Program-made: the position numbers and the translations under genes | Shown: positions 11,460 through 36,270 of the stretch, piece by piece | Layout: every line of letters begins with the position of its first letter | Numbering within the stretch: the stretch's first letter is position 1 | The notes under the pieces: generated by a model | The model's input: only the letters and a program-made list of their open reading frames with translations | Databases searched by the model: none | Told to the model about the DNA's origin: nothing | Assembly (NCBI GenBank): GCA_033239525.1 | Contig: BSYO01000033.1 | Span: 4,331,501-4,395,500, forward strand | DNA length: 64,000 bases | From: Nepenthes gracilis | Taxonomy: Eukaryota > Streptophyta > Magnoliopsida > Caryophyllales > Nepenthaceae | Direction: 5' to 3'

Positions 11460-12430
11460 TAGTGCCTTACACAAAAGCGACGCAACCCTTCGAACTCCGT
11501 TGCGACGCCATTTTTGGCGAAAAATCTCGCCTATATAATTGCGGCGCCTCTTGCGATTCGCTTCATTGCTTTTCTCTATAGTTCCTCTGCTTCCATCATG
11601 GCTAATGATGATATGATTATTATTTTTAACTTTACTTGGTTTTAGGGGGAGGCGTCCTCTCCTCCTATGTCGGAATCCTCCTTTGAAGGGGAGAGTAGCG
11701 ACGGGAGGACACGTATCGAGAGCAGGCGATGGGGACTCGCTAATGTGGTTGCGAATGAGGAGTGGAATCATCCAGGCCTTCCACGTCTCGATCCCCAGGG
11801 TGTCTCGAGGGTAACTCCATTCCATTGGTCTATTGGCCCCTTTCGTCAGGTATGTCTGCTTGGTCTTATAAAGGTACGGATGATCGTTCATATCTTCCCT
11901 TTGCTGACTCCTTTTTTTGCTCGCCAGCCAGCAAGGAGGCCTCGCAAGTTGGACAAGTTTTTATCGTTGTAGGGAGAAGAGATTGCCCATATGATGCAAG
12001 GCTCAGTCGATCTTGTGGCAAAGGATATGGAGCGTTGTGTCAATGCAGCAATTGGGGACGTGCTGCAGAGCTAGGCTTGGGCCAATTATCTTGATCAGGC
12101 CCTGTTGGAGTTTGAAGCCAGGCTGCAGGAGGTGTCTGGCGCTCACGCACAGGCCATGGAGAGGACCGTAGTTCTCAAAGGCAAGCCGAGGATAATGCTT
12201 CATCCCAAAGAGTTGGCTCCTGCCCTAGAGGAGCGGTTCCAAGTTGGGATTCACTTCAATAGGAGGATCGTTTCCTTGGCAGACCTCCATTTTTTCGTCG
12301 GCTTCCTGGATTCTAGGAATGCCGGTGCTTCCCACCGATCGGAGTTAATAGGATATTCGATTGATTGCGAATGGAGGTTTGCACCATGCCCCTCAAGACC
12401 CTTCACCTTTAGGCAACCATCAAGATGAGT
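11460..12430 (+). pseudogene. second plus-strand coding-like stretch of Tat element 1
   Basis: A further plus-strand stretch resembles the accessory-ORF region: a Ser/Glu-rich start (about 11667), then after frame changes a helical segment at 11990-12240 that includes V-A-K-D-M-E-R-C-V-N-A-A and L-E-F-E-A-R-L-Q-E-V-S. Interruptions at about 11970 and 12072 break it. It may be a second antisense ORF or the C-terminal part of the one at 9346. I recognise no named domain. Confidence 0.4.
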
Positions 12431-12739
12431 CGTAATAATTCCTTGTACATGTAGGGCCTTCAAATGCCCTTAAGAGTTCGTTAGTATCTTCTTGCCGTAC
12501 AAGGCATTGTATAAATTTTTTAAATTCGAGCATACTCTTTGCTGGTTTGATCATATTTTTGTTTCAAGTGGCGGAGCCCAAGTTATCACTCCGGGCGTCC
12601 TACTTTCTGTTGGAGCGGGTGTTTTCTCATACTTTGTCCCAATTTACCAACCGTTTTGGATTGACCGTGCTATCTCCTGTGGGAGGAGGTCGCTGTACGC
12701 GTGCTGTGTAAACTCCTAAGGTTTTGTGTTCACCTGTGA

Positions 12740-13022
12740 ATGAGCCGCTTAGGATGGAACCATGGTTTAATCTGATCGCTTACGGACCGCTTGGTATGGA
12801 ATAAGGTTTAATTTGATAGCTAAGGGGCGCCTGGTATGGGACCAATGTTTAATTTAACCGTTTATGGGCCGCTTGGTTGGGACTAAAGTCTAATTCAACC
12901 GCTTATGGGCCGCTTGGTATGGGACCAATATTTAATTCGATCGCTTACAGGCCGCTTGGTATGGGACTAAAGTTTAATTCAACCGCTTACGGGCCACTTG
13001 GCATGTGGCCAAGGTTTAGGTG
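12740..13022. repeat. seven tandem copies of a 41-bp unit
   Basis: Seven imperfect copies follow each other with a period of about 41 bp. The consensus runs GGGCCGCTTGGTATGGGAC then cAAaGTTTAATTcaaCCGCTTAc. The copies differ by point changes and one- or two-base indels. The array lies between the plus-strand accessory ORF and the minus-strand integrase of Tat element 1, so it separates two convergent coding regions. Confidence 0.88.
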
Positions 13023-13689
13023 TAAGAGAGTGAAGACCTGCCTGACTTAGGGGCAGTCTAGGTCATCCATTTCCATACAATCTTCAGGCAAGCATACATA
13101 TAGAAACAAGAAAAAGAGCAAAAATATAAAAACATTCCAAAAGAAAATATATATTATTAACAATCATATGTTATTACAAGCAAACTTTGGATTATACACA
13201 TGACCTACATGGACCTGGTGTGACCTTTTACTGAAAATAACGCTTTAGGTGGACGGCATTCCACGTCCTTGGGACCAATTTGCCGTTTTGGGTCCGAAAT
13301 TTGTATGCTCTGTTCCATAGAATGGCAGAGACGAGGGACGAGTTTTCCTAATTCAGGGATAGTTTGTTCTTATTGATTGTCTTGCCTGTGACTTCTATAC
13401 TTTTTAAGATTAGGTTTTCAATTTCGAATTGTCGCGCTTTTACTTTCTTATTGTAAGAGCGGGCGATTCGTTATTGGTAGGCAGCCGTGCAAATTCTGGC
13501 CACGTTTCGGGTATCCTCTAACAGGTCTAGATGCTCCCTGATCTTTCGGGAGTTGCCTTGCATGTTGAAGGCCTCGACCTAGAGATTCGGGAGTCTGATC
13601 TCGACTGGGATTACATCTTTAATCCTGTAGCAAAGACTGAAAGGTATTTCACGTGTTGGTTGCTTGGGGGTTATACGGTATGACCATAA

Positions 13690-14300
13690 TACGGAGGACA
13701 GTTTGTTTACCTAGGAGCTCTCTGCGTCCTCCAGTTTGGTCTTTAGACCGTGCAACAGCGCCAAGTTGGTGGCCTTCATCTGTTTGTTCGCTTGGGGGTA
13801 CGCTACCGAAGTATAGATCAATCTAATACCCAAATTGTTGCAATACTTGGTGAATCGCTTTCTCAAAAATTGGGTTCCGTTGTCGATCACAATGGCCTCG
13901 AAAAACCTGCTGATTATGTTTTGCCAGACGAACTCTGTGGCATTATGCATAGTGATCTTGGCGAGTAGGGTAGTCTCGACCCACTTGGTGAAGTAATAAA
14001 TGACCGCGATGATGAACTTTCTTTGACCGGGTCGTGATGGGAAACAGTCAAGATTATCGAGTCCCCACTACACGAACAACCAAGGCGCCGGGATGGCTCT
14101 TAGCTCCATGGGCGGTTGGTGGTGAAAGTTGTCATAGAGTTGGTAATTCTCAGACCTCTTTACGAAATCTAAAGCGTCATTCTTAATTGTTGGCTAGTGG
14201 TATGCTTGGCGTATCACCTTGAAGGCTATGTTTTTGTCGCCGATATGCGACCCACAGATCCCGAGGTGGACCTTACCCAATGCGTAGTCGGCCTCCTTCA
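13690..14300 (-). pseudogene. gypsy integrase remnant of Tat element 1
   Basis: Minus-strand translation gives the Tat integrase layout. The zinc-binding part near 14270-14130 keeps both His (H-L-G-I-C-G-S-H) but not the Cys pair (S-E-N-Y-Q where family members have C-x-x-C-Q). The core follows with G-L-D-N-L, Y-F-T-K-W-V-E near 13985-13965, then D-N-G-T-Q-F near 13885. The third catalytic residue is lost: Q-A-N-K-Q-M-K-A-T-N where the family has N-G-Q-x-E. Stops at about 14180 and 14070 add to the damage. The open part spans 13950-13711. Confidence 0.85.
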
Positions 14301-14699
14301 GAATAAGGCACCGAAAGTACGAGGTCAAGTATACTCAGCGATATAAATTTTCGTCTATTATAGTATACCAGCCGACCGTCTTCTTTACTCGCTTGGCTTC
14401 GTCTGGGTTCTCTAGCAGGGAACCGTTCGTGAGGTACTTCCAGTAGGGCGACATCTGGTTCTCACCGTTGGAGACCTACATCGCTTCTGGCTCTTCTATG
14501 TTGGGAGTGTTCAAGACGTCCCGCATACCCCTCGAATACTGCTCTGAATTTTTGGCCGCCGCCACCCTTGCAAGTTGGTCGGTCTTTCAGTTTTCAATCC
14601 CGGTGGCGTGGACTAGGTCAAGTTTGTCGAACCTCTGGATTGGACTTTTTGCCTTAGACATGTATTTGGTTAGGAGAGGGTTGTATACCTCAAAACTCT

Positions 14700-15260
14700 T
14701 ATGGATCTAGTTGATGACTAGTTTTGAGTCACTGTAGCTAGCCATGCGCTTAGCTAAGCACTCATTAATGAGTCGCAATCCTGCCTGCAGAGCTTCGTAC
14801 CCGACAATATCATTAGTGGCCGAAAAATTGAGATTCAGTGAGTATCTCACTTCAAACCTGCTTGGGGTCTTTAGGACCACTCTGGCCTCACTGTCTGAAT
14901 TAGTTGACGAGCCATCCATGTGGAGGACCCAATCTGGCGCTTCAGAGTGATGGTTCGTGTCATGGGTGCAGTCTACATCGATGATTGGGGTCGTGGTTTC
15001 AATGATGAAGTCGGTTAAGGTCTGTCCCTTGATGGCTGACCTGGGTAGGAATTTAATGTCGAACTTTTTTAACTCGATGGCCTACTTGACTAGTCGTCCT
15101 GAGACATCAGATTTCAGTAGGATGCCCTTTAACGACTAGTCGGTTAGGACGACTATTCAATAAGCCTAGAAGTAGGTCCTCAACTTTTTAGCCGAGAAGA
15201 CGAGCACCAATACGAGCTTCTCAAAATCCTCGCATATTAAGGCGGATCTTAGACCTGCCT
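14700..15260 (-). pseudogene. gypsy RT C-terminus and RNase H remnant of Tat element 1
   Basis: From 15230 downward the minus strand gives the RT connection region (S-A-K-K-L-R-T-Y-F, I-V-V-L-T-D, S-G-R-L-V-K, E-L-K-K-F-D-I) and then A-I-K-G-Q-T-L-T-D-F. The RNase H domain starts near 14940 with W-V-L-H-M-D-G-S-S and continues through N-D-I-V-G-Y-E-A-L-Q-A-G-L to S-Y-S-D-S-K-L-V-I-N at 14707. These are typical Tat RNase H motifs, with the first catalytic Asp in H-M-D-G and a later one in Y-S-D-S. Several stops occur. Upstream RT with its catalytic Y-x-D-D is deleted. Confidence 0.85.
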
Positions 15261-15274
15261 CCGATACTGCCCGT

Positions 15275-15401
15275 CTGCATCCGGTCTGCTTTGGATAATT
15301 CTTCGATCAACGGAAGTATTGATCATCTCATGGGCAAGTGAGTCGCTATATATTTTGGGTCACTTATCTTTTTGGACCAGCCTGCTATAGCCGTCCTATC
15401 A
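15275..15401 (-). repeat. remnant of the 5' LTR of Tat element 1
   Basis: Matches the U3 start of the LTR at 7794-7920, including CGATCAACGGAAG and the TATATATT block. It begins TGATAGGACGGC on the minus strand at 15401 and is cut off after 127 bp, where RT sequence follows directly. One deletion therefore removed the rest of the LTR, PBS, gag, PR and most of RT. Confidence 0.8.
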
Positions 15402-15877
15402 AATATAAATTTATAACCTATTTTATTAACAAAAATAATAATTTTTTATGTTTTGCAAACAATTTTACTTAAATATTTATTTATTTTTGTGTCTTCCGGA
15501 TATGCAATTTTATATGAACATGTATTTTATGTTTTTAGGTAATAACTTTGAATAAACATATATACTTTATAAAATTTAGTTATTTATTGAATTTTTAATT
15601 TATTTTTAGGACCCCGAAATTTTTTTCATGGTTTTAAAATAAAAGAAAAAAAATCAGTTTTTTTAAAATTAAAAATGGATTTCGGTCCGAGCAACGAGTC
15701 CTCAAATTATAAAAAAATAAATTTTTGATAATAAAATCATATAATATATAATTTAGAAATTGAATATTCTAAAATCAAACATGTTGAACTTCTAGAAGTA
15801 CTCCACGTGGCAAAATTATTGATTCGATATAATATTAATAACTCACAGTAGGTAATCTGGTGAATAAAGCATTGCTA
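15402..15877 (+). other. 5' flank of reductase copy A
   Basis: Matches 40027-40479 upstream of copy B with many small differences. It is AT-rich and no clear TATA box can be singled out. The first 5 bases are the target-site duplication of Tat element 1, so that element sits about 475 bp upstream of the ancestral start codon position, within the likely promoter. Confidence 0.6.
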
Positions 15878-30230
<14,353 letters not shown>

Positions 30231-30279
30231 GTCTATGCCTTTTTCCCCTGATCTTTGCTGATCGGTTCTGTGAGTTGAA

Positions 30280-32120
30280 CTCGTAAGAGTAATCAAACTA
30301 AGTGGGGTGGAAAGTTTGTGTTCATAATGATCATGCTGATCATGTCTTGATGGTTGTCTCTCACTTTGCCCATGAGATATGATCCTGTTACTTGGTGTGT
30401 TCTGCTGTTTGTTTGTTACTTGTGGGTGTAAATAGTTGTTCCGCCTTGAAGACATCAGTAATGATTTATATAAAAAGGTTGTTTGATACATAATGCTCCC
30501 ATGATGGCCTTTAGTTAAAGTCTAGACTCGCTTAATGCAATTGAGTTATGGTAGTGGAGAGCACATGATAGATGATACCATGATAGTTGGGATCAAGTTC
30601 CAATTGCATTAAGTGCGGCTGATTGTCCTCAGAAGCTGCCCTATTGCAAGGGCCTTGCTGCCTTGTGATGTTGAGCAAAAATGTTCTGCTGAGCTCGATG
30701 CAAAATGCTTTGGCTATGTGCAGGGTTTAAAGAAGGATTAGACTAGTTTTAAATATGTTGTGTGGTCTTACTTTGCATCACTTTATATAACTCAAATTTA
30801 TAATTGCTGGATTACACGGTGGTAATGCTATTGTTATGTTATGGTTTCCTTTCAATTGGGTGCAAACTAATTATCTTAAAAGATTTGTAAGGTTTGTGAT
30901 GTGGATTCAAATGGTTACAAGTTATAGGTTTAATAGATAGATTCAATAAAGTATTTGTTAGAAGTACATGTGAGCTGTGTCAATAAAAAGTGGTCCACAT
31001 TAAGATCAAAAAGCAGTGACTTGTAAGTATGTGCTGATTCAAGTTTTAAGAGTTGAGTTGAAAGAATAATCGAATTGACCGGGGTGGAAAGTTTGTGGTC
31101 ATAATGATCATGCTGCTCATGATCTTTGGTAATCTCTTAAGTTTCCCATGAGATATGATCCTTCTACTTAGGGTGTTTTGCTGTTAGTTTATTACTTGTG
31201 GGAGTAAATAGTTCTTCCCCCCTTGAAGACATTAATAGTATTTTATAGTTGAAGAGGTAGTTCGATATGTACAGCTCCTACGGTGGCCTTTAGTTAAAGT
31301 GTAAACTCGCTTAATGCAATTGAGTCATGGTGGTGGAGAGCACATGATAGATAATCCCATGATAATTGGGATCAAGTTCCAATTGAATGAAATGTGGCAG
31401 ATTGTGTCCTAAGAAGCTGCCCAATTGCTAGGGCCTTGCGTGCATCGAACCACCCGAATCCTCTGACAACGTCTGAGAGGTGGCTGTCGTGATATTTAGC
31501 GAAAGTGTGCAGCTGAGCTCGAAGCAAAATTGTAGAGTCCCACATCGGATGGGGAGGTGAACGAAGCATGCCTTATTATAAGGGTGTGGATACCTTCTCC
31601 TTGACGACGCGTTTTGGGGGCGGTGGATTCCGTCTGCCAGGAACAAAACCGTGCGGGTTGCGTGTTTGCCTGGGACGCCGTAAGTTCTCCCAGCCCAAAG
31701 CGGACAATATCGTCATGCGGATGCGCCGGGGACGTTACAAAAATGCTTCGGCTATTTGGGTTTAAAGAAGGGTTAAACTACTTTTAAGAATATTGTGTGA
31801 TCTTATCTCACATTACTTCATATAACTCAAATTTATGATTGCTAGATTATATAGTAGTAATTCTATCATTATGTTAATGTTTCTTTTTAATTGGGTGCAA
31901 AATAATTACCTTAAAAGATTTGTCAAGCTTGTGATGTCGATTCAAATGACTACAAATTATAGGTTTAATAGATGTATTTACTGAAGCATTTGTTGTGAGT
32001 ATACGTTAAGTTGTGTCAACTAAGAGTGTTCCACTATAAGATTGAAAAGAAGTGGCCTATAAATGTATGTTGATTCATGTTTTAAGGGCTGGAGTGAATT
32101 GTCTTGCGTTTTGTCTCTAC
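30280..32120 (+). repeat. tandem duplication of the 3' flank of copy A
   Basis: Two direct copies, about 30280-31055 and 31056-32120, match a single segment downstream of copy B (47030-47830). Shared landmarks are GGGGTGGAAAGTTTGTG, the GAGAGCACATGATAGAT block and the AGTTAAAG start. The second copy is longer because it carries a 209-bp TRIM-like element and a roughly 45-bp insertion at about 31440-31485. No coding potential is recognised. Confidence 0.75.
31531..31739 (+). mobile_element. TRIM-like solo LTR, TSD AAAAT
   Basis: A 209-bp insertion starts TGTAGAGTCCCACATCGG and ends GGGACGTTACA, flanked by AAAAT at 31526-31530 and 31740-31744. The paralogous sites near 30705 and 47452 are empty. 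The ACATCGG start, the GAACGAAGCATGCCTTAT-like centre with a TATAAGGG block and the GGACAATATCG block near the end are typical of a very widespread plant TRIM/solo-LTR repeat. Family name not assigned. Confidence 0.8.
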
Positions 32121-32542
32121 AAATGCAACTGAATTTGAAGCAGCTGTCTCCACCTGCAATTAATTGGAAGTAGCTCCTCTCTCGTTCGATGTTAGAACAA
32201 TGGCTTTTGTAGTGATTTGGTAGGAGCTATTTAACCTGGGATGTAATGGGTTGACATCAAGGTGCTGAATGACTCAATTGAACGAGTAATCCAATAGTAT
32301 AGCTTGTACTCTGATTGGGGAATCGTCTTCTTTAAGTCTTATATTCTTATTAAGGAATAAACTCCTAAAAAGAGCTATTTTTAAAAAGAACTCAAGCAAA
32401 AATAATAGGCACTCCTTAAATTAAATGGGGATGTGAGTATCTTGCTAGGGTTTAACACTTGGATGTTTTAACACTCGGATGTACCTGACCTGGAGTAGCG
32501 GAATAAGTCTAAACTCTCCCGTCAATCGTTAGCCACCAAATT

Positions 32543-33297
32543 TGTAAATATAAGAAATAAATAATATATAACAATTTTTATTGTGAAAAATTCATTTTAA
32601 CTAAGAAAAAAATTACATGACAAATTTTGAATAAATCCACTATAAATGATATCGATTACAAGAACCTCTTCCGAAATCTTTTTATTCCGAACCCGAGTAA
32701 AGCCTGATTAAATAAAATTTTCTTTCAATACACCCGACAACTCACAAGAAAAATATAATAAAAAAAGAACAATTAAATGAAAATACGTTTCTAGAATTAC
32801 CTTCAAAAAGACGTACCCAACCTTGGCGAATGATGAAATTTAAATTGGGTATTGATCGGATACTGAACATCTTCCTCTCCTCTCTTCTTCTTTCCTCTCT
32901 CTATGTGCGGTGTCTATTATGGAGAAAGATTTAATAATCATAACCCTAAATTGCGCGAGCCGCATTTTATACTTCATATCGATGCTCAAGAGCTCAGCGA
33001 GTGTACTGGATTTTATATTTCGTGCTCAAGCGCCCGTCAAGTGCGGAGTGAGCACACCAAGTCTGGAATCCGTGTCTCTTCACAGCTCGAGTATAAAGTG
33101 AGCACCAACAATACCCTATTAATATAGAATCAGCACTCGAGCTCCCCTCAAACGCTTGATTTGATCTTGCTTCCTGGCCCTTTGCCGTGCACGAAAAACG
33201 CGTGCGAACACTTCAATTCCCACACGAGCCTTGTGTAAACCTCCGATCATTTTTCTTTTGTTAAGCTACTCATAAGGGAGTGATAAAAAATCCAACA
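32543..33297 (-). repeat. copia-type LTR, probably with a little internal leader to its left
   Basis: About 755 bp, starting TGTTGGATTTTTTATCACTCCC on the minus strand at 33297. The length, start and internal layout match the LTR at 41147-41897 (751 bp), but the sequences are diverged members of one family. I find no target-site duplication. To the left the minus strand continues as TTTGGTGGCTAACGATTG, possibly a primer-site region. It is absent from unit B. Confidence 0.55.
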
Positions 33298-33757
33298 TAT
33301 CCCTCAGTTGAGGGACAAAAAATACACAATGACTAAAATTATATGAACAAGTCTACTATTTCTGATAAAAAATATAATAAAGACCTGACATTATATCTAA
33401 ATAAGATTATTGTAGCGATTAGGACTCAAATAACCTAAACTGTCTCAAAATAGACACATGGAAACTTAAATCATAAATGCCTATTATAAATTTTATCATA
33501 AAGAAATACAATATTCAATATCAAACTTTTTAAAATAAAAGATAATATAAATATTCATAATAAAATAAACTCATGGGAATATAGTCAAGATAAAATATTT
33601 AACATCTAATAAAATAGAAAAAAATAATAGTATCTCTCATTATAAAAGTTACTAGACTCTAAAATCTTATCTACCTGAAATTTCTATAATAATTATATGA
33701 TCTTCACTAGTATACTATTAACTTGCTCTACAATAAAACAAAAAAATTAATAAATAA

Positions 33758-36029
33758 TGTCACGGCCCGGGAATATAATATTCGCAGGTCAAAAATAAAA
33801 TCAATAATAAGATTTTCATCAACCACAATAACCAATCCCGGATGTGACAATCATACACAAGCAGGACCCAAAATAAATAAAACCCGCACAAGATCTCATA
33901 GGATATGAATCCGGACAAATAATATATGACCTGCTATCCATAATCGCAAGGGAGGTATCCAATTTTCAACAACTCATCCATAACTTCAATATTTTACAAA
34001 CAATGATCAAGGTCATCATCCGACCATAAATAATAACCATACCATATCCTCGAGACCAGAAATATACCAAATATAGCATCTCCACTCGCCGAAAGGAATA
34101 TCTGAGCCCGATCACGTCCGAGCTCCTGCAAGCGTATCCATGCCACTAGTCTGAAGGGATAAAATATGAAAACATGAGCCTAGAGCTCAGCAAGCATCAT
34201 CGTATAAAACGGTACACATAAATCAGAAGCAGGAATATCGCATAGCAATCACGTAAAACAAAACACCATGTCCGTGAAATCCCTGAAAATCGAGGAGATG
34301 TCTCGTACTAAATCGTCGCCCGTAATAACTCGTCCCTCCAGGACAAAATCATATAAATCACGATCCGGTAAAATCTCGTAGACGATATCATATGATATGA
34401 TCCGAAATCACATACGTCGCAACCGTCACCACATCCACGTGGGGACACATACCGTCGTCCGGATCTAAAACTCATAATGCAGAAATCAAGAGAAAACCGC
34501 CGGAACTAAAACATAAATCAAAACACGTTCCGGGTTTATCACGTCAGCACGTAGAGACATTCCTATCGCCCATCCGTGGGCCAAATCACGTATCTCAAAT
34601 TACAGTACACCCAAATACGTGCAGAAATACAAAGCATGCACGAAATCGGAGAACCAAATATCAATGATACCAACTTGAGGAAGGGTTACCCTCGTCCGGT
34701 AACCACGGCTATATCGGCTACGAATTAGGCCAGTAGCTCAATGCCATCCATGTACTCTGTCTCCCATAGATTAGGAACTTGCTCACTATGTTTTACCACC
34801 CGCGACTTTGGGTGCAACCTCAAGTTTTAGTTATATATTATGACGTCCGAATATATTAGTTTTTCGTCAATTCCTTACGATGGTTCCCAATTAAATACAC
34901 AGTGGGGCAGGTCAGCTACAAATATCTTCCTTACGGCGAAAGTAGCATCAATCTTCCTTACGGCGAAAGTAGCCAATCATATACGTCCCTGTCGGGACAG
35001 CCTCCTCGTCGGGAGCGGCGCCACAAATAGCCAATGCCTCGGATCACAAATAGACCCCTAGGGTCTCGGACCACCATGGTCCCGTAGTGATCCCACCCCC
35101 GGCAGCATGCATGGTTAGTGCAAGGCCTGGTTCATGGTTCCACGATATACGGATACACAAATGTACATATATATCGTCCGGGTGTCCAAAATCCCTCCAA
35201 ATCACAAATACCAGTACAAAACCACCGCACAACCAATAAAACATACATGCATGTACACAATTGATAAATTGAGGGTATTTAAAAATACATGCATGTTAGT
35301 AAAATCTCTCACAGTAGTCAAAATGCATCAGAAATTAAATCAGACCAAGAATAGGGCTAGAGAATGCTTGCCTTAACATCATACTCTGCAGATCTGAAGA
35401 AAGGATGTCCCGAAGCACCCCAATCGAGCCTTTCTCTCTCCTACCCACGCACCCAAGCAGCCTGCCTCCCTTTCTCCTCTCGCGCACTGAGCGCCTCGCG
35501 GCCCGGCCGCCGCCCGGTCCTCTGCCGCTGCGAACCACCGTTCGCCGGCCTTCCCAGCGACCACCGCGATCGTCGTTGCCTCCCGTTCGGCCGCCGTCCT
35601 CTCTCGCGGCTCCTCTCTTCGCACATCTTCTCTCCCCTGCAGCTCACGCGCCATCGCTGCTGTTCCGCCGCCGCTCCGCGTGCCGCCGCCTCGGCCGCTG
35701 CCGGCCTCCTCCGCACCACCTGGGCCCGGCACCGACGCTGTCACACGGCCATCGCTGCACCTCCCGCAACCTCGCCGACGCTCTCCTCGTCCAACCCACA
35801 CCGCGCCCACAATCGCCTCAGCCCACGCCACCGTAGCTTGCGCCGCGCCACCACTGACCACCGTCGCCGCCGATTTCCTGCGCCGCCGCCGCTGATTCTT
35901 CCCTTCTCCTCCATCTCCTCGCACCGCAGAACCCTAATTTCCCCCTTCTCCCTCTCTCTCCTGTCTCCTCGATTCCTTTCTCCCTTTTCTTCTTTTATTT
36001 CCCATTTTCTTTTTCCTCTTTACTTTTAA

Positions 36030-36080
<51 letters not shown>

Positions 36081-36270
36081 TATAACTTTCTTTTATTTTT
36101 AAATCCAACTCGGCCTCCGGACAACATTACGGGCACACTCCGGGCCCCACTCCGCACCTCCGATCATTCCTTAAAATTTTATAATATTTTAATTTATTTT
36201 CACCACGTCCGAAATACCCAAAAATTACAATTAATATTAAAATAATTCAATTGGGATCCGAAATATTACA
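33758..36270 (-). mobile_element. long gypsy solo LTR, TSD AATAA
   Basis: On the minus strand it starts TGTAATATTTCGGATCCC at 36270 and ends ...CCGGGCCGTGACA at 33758. AATAA occurs on both sides (33753-33757, 36271-36275). At 2513 bp with a CpG-rich stretch of about 550 bp (35400-35950) downstream of the U3, it fits the long LTRs of chromovirus-type elements such as Tekay/Del; lineage is inference. The opposed ORFs of up to 221 codons in the CpG-rich part are composition artefacts. The block is absent from unit B. Confidence 0.88.
36031..36084. repeat. (TTA)n followed by (TA)n microsatellite
   Basis: About 14 ATT/TTA triplets run directly into TATATATATATATA inside the U3 of the 2.5-kb solo LTR. 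Confidence 0.95.

Larger units (their letters stand above)
7009..15401 (-). mobile_element. Ty3/gypsy element of Tat type (element 1), internally deleted, TSD AATAT
   Basis: The element is 8393 bp, reads on the minus strand and is bounded by AATAT at 7004-7008 and 15402-15406. Reading along the minus strand: a 127-bp remnant of the 5' LTR, RT end plus RNase H, integrase, a tandem repeat, an accessory ORF in the opposite (plus) orientation, a 60-bp tandem repeat, a PPT-like block and a complete 912-bp 3' LTR. Most of the 5' LTR, PBS, gag, protease and most of RT are missing. RT/RNase H before integrase identifies gypsy. An antisense ORF between integrase and the 3' LTR is characteristic of Tat-lineage elements such as Retand. 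Stops in all frames make it inactive. Confidence 0.88.

Noticed and set aside
11445..11891. 148-codon minus-strand ORF
   Set aside because: No domain; it overlaps the plus-strand accessory-ORF region of Tat element 1 and resembles a shadow frame.
8620..13022. Repeat arrays that could suggest CRISPR
   Set aside because: The units are directly adjacent and diverge gradually, with no unique spacers. They lie in a plant retrotransposon.
35364..36029. ORFs of up to 221 codons on both strands in a CpG-rich stretch
   Set aside because: All frames on both strands are open at once because the stretch is GC-rich and low in stops. It lies within a solo LTR with clean TSDs, and the residue patterns (Arg/Pro/Ala runs) show no domain.
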